In this document: piece by piece, positions 48,880 through 56,876 of the stretch
Layout of the letters: the number at the start of each line of letters is the position of its first letter
How positions within the stretch are numbered: position 1 is the first letter of the stretch
Assembly: GCF_021295395.1 (NCBI RefSeq)
Contig: NZ_JAIWOU010000001.1
Coordinates: 1,673,501 to 1,737,500 of the forward strand
DNA length: 64,000 nt
Reading direction: 5' to 3'
Source: Komagataeibacter sp. FNDCR2
GTDB lineage: Bacteria; Pseudomonadota; Alphaproteobacteria; Acetobacterales; Acetobacteraceae
Program-made: the position numbers and the translations under genes
Notes under the pieces: model-generated
Told to the model about the DNA's origin: nothing
Seen by the model: only the letters and a program-made list of their open reading frames with translations
Databases searched by the model: none

Positions 48880-49554
48880 TCAGTCATGATGGGGCTGGGG
48901 CGCGGGTGGTAGCAGCACGAGCTGCTGCGCGGCCATGTCCGCCACCTGCCCCGTCAACTGGCTCAGTGCCGCCACCATGGCGCGCGTGCCCGAACCCGTG
49001 GGGGACGCGCTCAGCGCCAGCGGCACGGACAGCGCATGCCCGGCGTCACCCGCCCGGTGAACGGACAGGCTGCCCGCCAGATGCACAAGCCCCGCCCCGT
49101 CGCGCGCGAAGCGGGTGATCTCGACCTCCACGAACGCCTGCGCCGGAACGGTCGTCGCATCGTTCTGGGCGAACACGGTCCGCCCCGGCAGGCGCTGTTG
49201 CAGGTCGGTGGAGAGTACGTGGCCAAGCATGGGGGCCAGAGGCTCGCTCCACGCCGCGGCGGGCAGGGTGGACAGGCTGTAATCGTCCTGCACGCCCACT
49301 ATGTTCTGCCGGTCAAGCGAGGGCGGGACACCGGGCATCCGCACCTCGATCACGCCCGGGGCCTGCATGCCGTCCGTAACGGACTGCGTGGTGGGCACGG
49401 GGGCCAGCGAATACAGCGTCGGGTCGGACGACCCGCAGCCCCCCAGCGCGAGCAGGACCGCCGCCACGGACATCGGGACGGGGAAACCGCGCGCCGGATT
49501 GCCGGGGGCAAGGGTTTTGAAACAGTCTCCACGAGACCGGAAGGGGCGGTGCAT
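48880..49554 (-). CDS. pqiC: PqiC-like lipoprotein (ABC-type transport auxiliary, DUF330)
   Basis: 224 residues as read from ATG at 49554, with lipobox LLALGGC and lipidated Cys40; an internal ATG at 49473 (MSVAAVLLALGG) would give a more usual signal length. The mature part has the family blocks YSLAPVPTTQ, GVIEVRMPGVPPSLDRQNIV and AAWSEPLAPMLGHVLSTDL. PqiC is an outer-membrane lipoprotein that partners the PqiB tube. Here it directly follows pqiB (4 bp). Confidence 0.87.
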   Translation of the reverse strand: MHRPFRSRGDCFKTLAPGNPARGFPVPMSVAAVLLALGGCGSSDPTLYSLAPVPTTQSVTDGMQAPGVIEVRMPGVPPSLDRQNIVGVQDDYSLSTLPAAAWSEPLAPMLGHVLSTDLQQRLPGRTVFAQNDATTVPAQAFVEVEITRFARDGAGLVHLAGSLSVHRAGDAGHALSVPLALSASPTGSGTRAMVAALSQLTGQVADMAAQQLVLLPPAPQPHHD

Positions 49555-49558
49555 GGTC

Positions 49559-51223
49559 TTATCGTCCCGTAATCAGAGCCGAGGGATGGTGGGTCAGGAA
49601 ATCTGACAGGAAGCGCAGCGAACGCGCCGCGTCGTTCAGTTGCAGCATCATCTGCTGGAGGTTGCGCTGGAAGTCGGTATCCCCGCCATAGCTGGACAGG
49701 ACCGAATTCGCGTTCTTCAGGGTCTTGTCCATTCCGGTCAGCAGTTGGGGCATCTCGGTGCGGGCGTCGCGGGATATGACCTGAAGGTTCTGGAGCGAAC
49801 TGCGCAGGGCGGTCAGCGCCTGCTTCGTATCCGGGCTGTTGATCCGCGCATCGGCATGGGCCAGCAGGTTGTTCAGGTTTTCACCCACCTGCGTCAGCGG
49901 CATGGCGGCGATCTTGTCGCCTATGACAGACAGCGAATCCATGATTCCGGCCATGCCCCCGCCCTGCCCCGGCAGCACCAGGGCATTGTCTTCCATCGTG
50001 ATCTCGGCAGGCTTGGCGTTCCTGACGAAAAGCAGCGCGATTTCGGATTCACCGGTCAGCATGCTGGTGCTCTGCACGGCGGCCCGCAGCCCCGCCGCCA
50101 CCTGCCTGTGCAACAGGTCGGACACGGCGTCCGGCGGCACTTCCCGGTTATCCAGCACGCGTTCGGGCTGGAGTTCCATGGCCACGCGCACATGCGCCTT
50201 TCCCGTCGCGGGATCGACCTGAAGCCTGACGTCATCGATCATGCCGACCTGAATGCCAAACATGGTCACCCGCCCGCCGCGCGTCAGGCCGGAAACGGAA
50301 CTGGTCAGGTAGGTGACAAGCGGAATCCGCTGGCGGTACCCCGCGCTGTTGGCTTCCTCGGCACTGTCATACAGGCGGAAGGTGGTCTGTGTTCCGGCAT
50401 TTTCGGGCAGGGTATTCTTCTCGTTGCGCGCATCGGGCGGGTCAAACGCCACGCCACCGGACAGCAGGGCCTGAAGCGACTGGAGCTTGACCTTCAGCCC
50501 GCCGGGACCAAGCCCCACCTGCACGCCCGATACGTTCCAGAACCGCGTATCGGTGCGCAGGTAATGATCGTACGGGGCCTGCACGAAAATCTGCACCCGG
50601 ATCGGGCCGCGCCCTTCGGGTGGCATGGTGTAGCCCAGTACTTCCCCCACCACGACATCACGGAAGAAGATCGGCGCCCCCTGCCCCAGCGAACCCAGGG
50701 ACTGCGTAATCAGCGTATAGGTATGGCCCGGCTGGTCCGAGCGCACGCCGGGGGGGGATTCCAGCCCGGTGAACCACGTCGTGTAGCGCCCGCCCGGATC
50801 CCCGGCATCCATGGCGATGTACGCACCCGACATGACGGTTTCCAGCCCGGTCACGCTGGCGCCGTTGATGCGCGGGCGCACCACCCAGAAGCGGGCGCGG
50901 TCGGTCAGCATGCGTCCGGCCGACGATGTCATGCGCACGCGGACCTCGACATGGTGCAGGTCGTCGCTCAGCCGGATGGAATCGACCGTGCCGAGCGGCA
51001 CCGCCTTGTTCTTGACCTCGGTCTGGCCACTGACCAGCCCGTCCGCCGTATCGAAGGTTATGACAATCAGCGGCCCGCGGCCCGTCAGCCCACGCCAGCC
51101 CAGATAACCCGCGATCAGGATGGCGACGATCGGCACCAGCCACACGACCGAGAAACGGTACCGTCGCGTCCGGGCCTGTGGCGGAACATCCTGCTGATCA
51201 TTGGAAAGGAAATCGTCATTCAC
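49559..51223 (-). CDS. pqiB: PqiB-type MCE-domain protein
   Basis: 554 residues from GTG at 51223, whose GTGA overlaps the pqiA stop; this is preferred to the longer frame that starts inside pqiA. One membrane span (FSVVWLVPIVAILIAGYLGW) anchors a periplasmic chain of three MCE domains. The first begins GPLIVITFDTADGLVSGQTEV, and helical sequence at the end forms the central needle. PqiB forms a hollow tube across the periplasm for lipid transport. It has the expected length (E. coli PqiB is about 546). Confidence 0.93.
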   Translation of the reverse strand: MNDDFLSNDQQDVPPQARTRRYRFSVVWLVPIVAILIAGYLGWRGLTGRGPLIVITFDTADGLVSGQTEVKNKAVPLGTVDSIRLSDDLHHVEVRVRMTSSAGRMLTDRARFWVVRPRINGASVTGLETVMSGAYIAMDAGDPGGRYTTWFTGLESPPGVRSDQPGHTYTLITQSLGSLGQGAPIFFRDVVVGEVLGYTMPPEGRGPIRVQIFVQAPYDHYLRTDTRFWNVSGVQVGLGPGGLKVKLQSLQALLSGGVAFDPPDARNEKNTLPENAGTQTTFRLYDSAEEANSAGYRQRIPLVTYLTSSVSGLTRGGRVTMFGIQVGMIDDVRLQVDPATGKAHVRVAMELQPERVLDNREVPPDAVSDLLHRQVAAGLRAAVQSTSMLTGESEIALLFVRNAKPAEITMEDNALVLPGQGGGMAGIMDSLSVIGDKIAAMPLTQVGENLNNLLAHADARINSPDTKQALTALRSSLQNLQVISRDARTEMPQLLTGMDKTLKNANSVLSSYGGDTDFQRNLQQMMLQLNDAARSLRFLSDFLTHHPSALITGR

Positions 51224-52683
51224 GCCTGGTCTGGCTCCATGCTGGCCGGGGAAAGGGAAGACGGAGTGGCATGGACCACCTGCGCGCGCAGCACGGCAGG
51301 CGGCAGGCCGTCCAGGACGGGGCCGTTGCGGCCGGCCGCGTCCCACATGATCCGCGGGTCAAAGCTCCATGCCGCCAGCAGGGTCAGCACCACGACGGCG
51401 GCGAACGCCACCATCCCGGCATTGGCCGTGACACTGGCCATGGCGTTGAAGCGTACGACCGCGACAAGAATGGAAATCATGAACACGTCGATCATGGACC
51501 ACCGCCCCACCATATCGACCACCCTAAACAGGCGGGTCCGCGCGGCCAGATGCCCGCGCGCGCCCCGCCATGTCTGCACGATCATCCAGGCAAGGCTGAG
51601 GATCTTGAGCATCGGCACGGTGATGGAGGCGAAGAACACCAGCAGCGAGAGCGGGATCATGCCATCCACCCACAGTTCGATCGCGCCTTCGATAATGGTG
51701 TGCCCGCCACCACCGCCCATGCGCAGGAAGGTCATGACCGGATAGAGATTGGCGGGAATGTAGAACACGATCGCCGCGATCAGGAAGGCGGTGGTACGCG
51801 CCAGCGTCTGCGGCAGGCGACGCCAGACCCTGTGTTCGCAGCGCGGGCAGATCCCCACGCAGCTCAGGTTGGAGACGGGATGCGACAGCTCGCCCACCAG
51901 CCCGCAGGCCGTGCAGGCCACCAGATGGTCAACGGGCGGCATGGGGATGTCGTCAATATGCACATACGCGACGGCGACCGCCTGGTCGCCTTCCGCGCGG
52001 GTCAGGGCATCAATCCGGCGGTGCCGCCAGATCATGTCGGTATCCAGCGTCGAATCCGTGGCCGCCATGGTCAGCATCAGCGCGCCGATCAGGTACACGG
52101 CAGGCCCCACGTCCACATGCGCCATGTCCGTCAGCTTGGTGTAGGCGACGAAGATGCCCAGAATATAGACCTCGACCATCGACCACGGCCGCAGCTTGTC
52201 ATACCAGACAAGGATGCGCGGCCCCCAGTCGGGCAGTTGCGGGCGCGCGCCCGCGTACAGGATGGCGAACATGAACCCGATGGCCACGGCGGGGGCGAGC
52301 ACCGTGACCGCGCCCACAAGGATACCGGCCTCCCCCCAGCCTTCGTGCATGAGTTCCATCGGCCCGGTCAGCAGGTCCACGGTGCGCTGCCTGCCGTACA
52401 CATCCAGCGTCATGAGCGATGAGGCGAGCGCCGCGAAATAGAACGCCGCCGAACTGATGCAGAACGCCAGAGGGGCCGCCAGCGGGGCCGTGCGCCGCCG
52501 GCGCGCCATCTTCTGCCCGCAGCGCGCGCACAGGGCCTGCTGGCCGGGCGCCAGATCGGGCATGCGCTGGTACAGCCCGCAGCCGGGACATTCCGACAGC
52601 CCCCCGATAACGCGCACATGACGCACAGGGCTCAGGCCGACATCATCGCAACGCAGGCGCGCGGGGGAAGAGGACATGCTCAT
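51220..52683 (-). CDS. pqiA: PqiA-type integral membrane protein
   Basis: 487 residues. Two copies of the PqiA domain are present, each with a CxxC-x-CxxC zinc-ribbon-like motif (CPGCGLYQ/CARCGQKM and CTACGL/CPRCEHRV) before four membrane spans. SMVEVYILGIFVAY in the first copy and SMIDVFMISILVA in the second mark the repeats. PqiA is the inner-membrane part of the PqiABC lipid-transfer system. The E. coli operon is induced by paraquat under SoxRS; no such site can be seen here. Confidence 0.93.
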   Translation of the reverse strand: MSMSSSPARLRCDDVGLSPVRHVRVIGGLSECPGCGLYQRMPDLAPGQQALCARCGQKMARRRRTAPLAAPLAFCISSAAFYFAALASSLMTLDVYGRQRTVDLLTGPMELMHEGWGEAGILVGAVTVLAPAVAIGFMFAILYAGARPQLPDWGPRILVWYDKLRPWSMVEVYILGIFVAYTKLTDMAHVDVGPAVYLIGALMLTMAATDSTLDTDMIWRHRRIDALTRAEGDQAVAVAYVHIDDIPMPPVDHLVACTACGLVGELSHPVSNLSCVGICPRCEHRVWRRLPQTLARTTAFLIAAIVFYIPANLYPVMTFLRMGGGGGHTIIEGAIELWVDGMIPLSLLVFFASITVPMLKILSLAWMIVQTWRGARGHLAARTRLFRVVDMVGRWSMIDVFMISILVAVVRFNAMASVTANAGMVAFAAVVVLTLLAAWSFDPRIMWDAAGRNGPVLDGLPPAVLRAQVVHATPSSLSPASMEPDQA

Positions 52684-52778
52684 ACCCCGCCTAGCATATA
52701 GACCAAATTAAAATGGGGAATGCCGCATTTGATATATTGCATCATGCCAGACCATCGTTTATCAGACGCCACAGGTCT

Positions 52779-52853
52779 GCCGACATAGCTCAGGGGTAGA
52801 GCAACTGATTCGTAATCAGTAGGCCCTCGGTTCAATTCCGAGTGTCGGCACCA
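52779..52853 (+). tRNA. tRNA-Thr (anticodon CGT)
   Basis: 75 nt with encoded CCA. GCCGACA pairs with TGTCGGC, the anticodon loop TTCGTAA gives CGT, and the T-loop GGTTCAATTCC is canonical. It reads ACG codons, frequent in this GC-rich genome. It lies between two minus-strand genes, pqiA and the gluconate permease. Confidence 0.97.
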
Positions 52854-52928
52854 CCTTTTCCCCTTTATATACAGTATTGCGCGGGCTGGCGCCTTCATGC
52901 GCCATGGGCCGGACGGCACGCGTCCCAT

Positions 52929-54278
52929 CTACAGCCCGCACCAGCCCAGCAGCAGGCACATCCCCAGTCCGGTCACGCCGATCAGCGTTTCGATGACGGA
53001 CCATGTCCACGCCGTCTGCGTCACGTTCAGTCCCAGCGTGTCACGCACCTGCCAGAAGCCGGAATCGTTCATCGGCCCGAACATGACCGCCCCCGCCCCC
53101 GTGGCCAGCACCAGCAGTTCGGGCGAGACACCATGCCCATGCACCATGATCGGCGCCACGATACCCGCCGTGGTGCTCATGGCGACCGTGGCCGAGCCCA
53201 CCGCCACCCGCATGCCCGCGGCCAGCCCCCATGCCAGCAGCAGCAGGGGCACATGCATGTCCACCGCCGCGCGTGCGATCGCATCCGAAATGCCGCTGGC
53301 CATCAGTTCCGCACCAAAGCCGCCCCCGGCCCCGATCATGAGCAGCAGGCTGGCCAGCGGGCCAAGGCATTCGTTGGAGCAGGCGAGGATTTTCTCCTTC
53401 GTCAACCCGCGCCGCAGCCCCAGCGTCCAGAAGGACAGCACGGCCGCCAGCGCCAGCCCCACATTGGCGTCCCCCACGAAACGCAGGGCGCTCCCCCATC
53501 CATCCCCCACCGGCCCCATGAAGCGCGCGGCCGAACCCGCCAGCATCAGCACCATGGGGGCAAGGATGGTGAACAGCGTGATACCGAAACCCGGCAGCGC
53601 CGCCGGGTCGCGCGGCGCGGCCCCGTCGTGCTGGCCCGCCGCCACGGCGCCCGCGTCGGCGGGCAGGCGCGGCACGATGAAGCGGGTATAGAGCGGGCCG
53701 GAAATGATAGCGACCGGCACGCTGACCACGGCCCCCATCCAGATCAGGCGCCCGACATCGGCATGATAGGCCGCAAGGGCAAACATGGTGCCGGGGTGGG
53801 GCGGCATGTAGCCCTGCACCACCGACAGCGCGGCGGTGACCGGCAGCGCGACGTGCAGGATCGGCATGCGGGTCTGCCGCGCGATGGAAAAGGCCAGCGG
53901 TACCAGAATGACGAAACCGACCGTAAAGAAGACCGACAGCCCGACCAGCAGCCCGATCACCATCATGGCCCAGTCCACCCGCCGCGCCCCCGCCAGCGAC
54001 ACCACGGTCATGGCGATGCGGTCCGCCCCGCCGGAGACTTCCAGCATCTTGCCCATCATGGTGCCCAGCGCGATGACGGAGGCGATCTGCCCCAGCACAT
54101 CGCCCGCCCCGGTCTCGAACGCGCTCACCACCCCTGCCGCCGGCATGCCCGCGGCAAAACCCAGCAGCACGGATGCGATGAACAGGGAAAGGAAGGGATT
54201 GAGCTTGACCCGCTCGATCAGGAAAACAACGACGCCGATGGCCACAACAGCCAGTAACAGGGCCATTCCGACCGACAT
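52929..54278 (-). CDS. GntP-family gluconate:H+ symporter
   Basis: 449 residues with about 12 spans. The N-terminal RVKLNPFLSLFIASVLLGF and the central VQGYMPPHPGTMFALAAYHA are GntP-family signatures, as is the NDSGFWQVRDTLGL segment. It imports gluconate or a related sugar acid. Gluconate is a major extracellular product of acetic acid bacteria, which makes the substrate plausible, but idonate or glycerate types also exist. No gluconate kinase is nearby. It starts 30 bp after the outer-membrane-factor stop, so it may be the last gene of the marR-rbbA operon. Confidence 0.92.
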   Translation of the reverse strand: MSVGMALLLAVVAIGVVVFLIERVKLNPFLSLFIASVLLGFAAGMPAAGVVSAFETGAGDVLGQIASVIALGTMMGKMLEVSGGADRIAMTVVSLAGARRVDWAMMVIGLLVGLSVFFTVGFVILVPLAFSIARQTRMPILHVALPVTAALSVVQGYMPPHPGTMFALAAYHADVGRLIWMGAVVSVPVAIISGPLYTRFIVPRLPADAGAVAAGQHDGAAPRDPAALPGFGITLFTILAPMVLMLAGSAARFMGPVGDGWGSALRFVGDANVGLALAAVLSFWTLGLRRGLTKEKILACSNECLGPLASLLLMIGAGGGFGAELMASGISDAIARAAVDMHVPLLLLAWGLAAGMRVAVGSATVAMSTTAGIVAPIMVHGHGVSPELLVLATGAGAVMFGPMNDSGFWQVRDTLGLNVTQTAWTWSVIETLIGVTGLGMCLLLGWCGL

Positions 54279-54308
54279 CCGTGCCCCTCCCCCTTTTCGC
54301 GGCCCGAC

Positions 54309-55748
54309 CTAGCGTGACGCCGGTGCCCCCTGCTCCCACCCGCCGCCCAGGGCGCGTGCAAGCTGTATCGTGGCAAGCGTGCGGGCATCCTGGTTGGCCA
54401 GCACGTCACCCTGCGCGTCCAGCGCCTGCATGCGGGCCTGAAGCACGTCACCCAGATTGCGCTGCCCACCGGCATACAGTCCGGCCATATCCCGCGCAAC
54501 CTGCCCGGCCTGTTCCAGCGCGCGGGTCAGTTCCACATCGCGACTGTCCAGCCCGAGACGGTTTTCATACCCGTCCTCCACCTCCGCCAGCGCGCGCAGG
54601 ATGCTCTGGTCATACCCGGCCACGGCGGCGTCAAGCCGGGCATCGGCGGCGTGAATGCGCGCCTGTATGCGGTTGGCGGTGAAAATGGGCAGGTAAGTGG
54701 TCAGCGCGATCAGCCCGCCCGTGCCCGACAGGCCGGGAATCCCGTCAAAGCGCAACCGCCCGTCACCGCCGAAAAACTCCAGCCCGAAACGCGGCAGAAG
54801 ATCCGTTCTGGCGCTTTTCAGCCGGTTCAGGGCGGCATCCACCTGGTCGCGCCGCGCACGGATGTCGGGCCTGCGTTCCAGCACGGTGTCGGGCATCTGC
54901 CCGGTCGGGGCGGGGGGCAGGTAATAGGCGGGCGGGGGAGGCAGGTCGGGCAGCCCCTCCGGCACCTGCCCGGACAGGACCGCAAGCCGCCTGCGCACAA
55001 GGTCAAGCTGGGCCAGGAGCATGGGCCGGCGCGCCCTCAGGCCCGACAGCTTCTGGTCAATGGCGGTGACGTCCGCCGCACTCGCCTGCCCCGATGCGAA
55101 CCGCGCCCGCCCGTAGGCGCGCAGTTGCTCCAGCGTGGCGATGCCCTGATCGGTCAGCGCGATCTGGCGTTGCAGGCCCTGGACCTGCAGGTAGTCATCC
55201 GCCGCATCGGCGGCGATGACCATCTGCACGCCGTGGAAATATTCCTCCTCCGCCGCGACGCCCGCCTTCGCGGCCTTGACGTCGGCATGGCGGCCCCCGA
55301 ACAGGTCCGGCTCCCACGCCGCGCCAATCCCGGCCAGATGCGCATCCGTGCCGGGGTCATTGCCGGGGACAAGGCTGCTGGGGTTGCGCCAGTACATGCC
55401 GCCGCCCAGCATGCTGCCCGTCGCACCCACGGTGGGATACAGCGCCGAGCGGGCCACGGTGTGCAGCGCACGCGCCTCGCGCACGCGGTCGCGCGCCATG
55501 CGCAGGTCGGGGCTGGCGGCCAGCGCCGTCCCGACCGCCCGCGTCAGCCCCGGATCCCGCCATGCTTCCCACCAGCGTGTCAGATCCGGCCCGGCGGCGT
55601 CCGTCACCGGCGCCTGCGTAAACTGTCGCGGCACCGCCACGCGGGATGCGGGGGCGTGCGTGTGAAAGGGCGAACACCCCGCCACCAGCCCCACGGCCAC
55701 CGCAATGCCCCCCATGCACGCAACCCGTGCCCATCCGTTCCCCATCAT
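54309..55748 (-). CDS. Outer membrane efflux lipoprotein (NodT/OprM-type)
   Basis: 479 residues. The ATG at 55748 overlaps the yhhJ stop (ATGA). Signal peptide and lipobox GLVAGC end at lipidated Cys25. Two OEP repeats follow: PDLRMARDRVREARALHTVA starts the first, and RPDIRARRDQVDAALNRLKS starts the second. NodT-type proteins trimerise as the outer-membrane channel of tripartite pumps. Placed directly after the ABC permease, it should be the exit duct of the YhiI-RbbA-YhhJ exporter; E. coli lacks a dedicated partner in that operon. Confidence 0.92.
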   Translation of the reverse strand: MMGNGWARVACMGGIAVAVGLVAGCSPFHTHAPASRVAVPRQFTQAPVTDAAGPDLTRWWEAWRDPGLTRAVGTALAASPDLRMARDRVREARALHTVARSALYPTVGATGSMLGGGMYWRNPSSLVPGNDPGTDAHLAGIGAAWEPDLFGGRHADVKAAKAGVAAEEEYFHGVQMVIAADAADDYLQVQGLQRQIALTDQGIATLEQLRAYGRARFASGQASAADVTAIDQKLSGLRARRPMLLAQLDLVRRRLAVLSGQVPEGLPDLPPPPAYYLPPAPTGQMPDTVLERRPDIRARRDQVDAALNRLKSARTDLLPRFGLEFFGGDGRLRFDGIPGLSGTGGLIALTTYLPIFTANRIQARIHAADARLDAAVAGYDQSILRALAEVEDGYENRLGLDSRDVELTRALEQAGQVARDMAGLYAGGQRNLGDVLQARMQALDAQGDVLANQDARTLATIQLARALGGGWEQGAPASR

Positions 55749-56872
55749 TCCTGCCTTGCCAACATGGATCTGAACCGCGCGAGCGCGAATACAAGAAATA
55801 CGATACCCGTCAGGCTCACGGTCAGCAGCGGCAGCATGATCGCCTCCAGCCCCGCGCCCCGGTACAGGATGGCCTGCGACAGGTTGACGAACTGCGTGGT
55901 GGGCAGGAAGCGCACCACCACCTGCATGGCCGCGGGCATGCTTTCCACCGGCGTCGCGGCACCCGACAGCAGGTACGCCACCGCATAGACCGGCACCACC
56001 AGCAGCCCGAACTGCGGCATGGTGGGTGCGACGGTGGCCAGCATGATACCCAGCGCCGTGGCCGAAAACAGATACAGAAGCGCGCACGCCGCGAACAGCA
56101 CGAGCGAGCCCGCCAGCGGCACCCCCAGCCACACATGCACCACCAGCCACAGCGACAGCATGGCGCCCACGAATATGACCAGCCCGTTGGTCACGATCTT
56201 GGCGATCGCGATCTCGCTGGCCGTGACCGGCATGACCAGCAGGTGTTCCAGCGTGCCATGCTCGCGCTCACGGATCACCGCCGCCCCCACCAGCACGATG
56301 GACAGGATGGTGATGTTGGTCACGATCTGCATGACGGAGGTGAACCACTTCGATTCACTATTGGGATTGAAGCGGATGCGGCTCTGCACGCTGAAGGGCG
56401 CCTGCGCCGCCAGGGCGGGGGCGTGCAGCACCTCGCCAACCGCGCCCAGCATGATCTCGTTCAGGTAGGCCGTGCCCAGCCCCGCCTGCGTCATGGCGGT
56501 GGCGTCCACCTGAATCTGCACCGCCGGAGTACGGCCGGCCAGGATGTCGGCTTCAAAACGGGGGGGAATATCGACCACGAATATGTAGTCCCCCTCATCC
56601 ATGCCACGCAGGGCCTCGGCGCGGTCCACCATGTCGGGGGGCTTGAAGTAGGGCGGCAGGACCGCATCGCGCATGCGGCGCGAAAGCGTGGTGTGGTCTT
56701 CATCCATGAAGGCGATGGTGGCGTTCGAGACCTCGACCTTCACGCCATTGGCCACCAGCAGCACCCCCGCGCTGAAGGCGAACACGATCAGCCCCAGCAG
56801 CACGCGGTCATGCACGAGGCTGCGCAGTTCCTTGCCACAGAGCAGACCCACATTGACCAGCCAGCGCAGCAT
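55745..56872 (-). CDS. yhhJ: ABC-2 type permease, YhhJ-like
   Basis: 375 residues: N-terminal span, a large periplasmic domain (about 45-190; TIAFMDEDHTTLSRRMRDAV, VVDIPPRFEADILAG, VQIQVDATAMTQAGLG) and about five C-terminal spans. WFTSVMQIVTNITILSIVLV and REREHGTLEHLLVMPVTASE are the ABC-2 signatures. The closest remembered match is E. coli YhhJ, partner of RbbA. It has no ATPase domain of its own. The gap to rbbA is 4 bp. Confidence 0.92.
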   Translation of the reverse strand: MLRWLVNVGLLCGKELRSLVHDRVLLGLIVFAFSAGVLLVANGVKVEVSNATIAFMDEDHTTLSRRMRDAVLPPYFKPPDMVDRAEALRGMDEGDYIFVVDIPPRFEADILAGRTPAVQIQVDATAMTQAGLGTAYLNEIMLGAVGEVLHAPALAAQAPFSVQSRIRFNPNSESKWFTSVMQIVTNITILSIVLVGAAVIREREHGTLEHLLVMPVTASEIAIAKIVTNGLVIFVGAMLSLWLVVHVWLGVPLAGSLVLFAACALLYLFSATALGIMLATVAPTMPQFGLLVVPVYAVAYLLSGAATPVESMPAAMQVVVRFLPTTQFVNLSQAILYRGAGLEAIMLPLLTVSLTGIVFLVFALARFRSMLARQE

Positions 56873-56876
56873 GCGC

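Noticed and set aside
49640-51745. 701-codon plus-strand open frame opposite pqiB/pqiA
   Set aside because: It spans the junction of two clearly identified genes on the other strand and encodes no recognisable motif.
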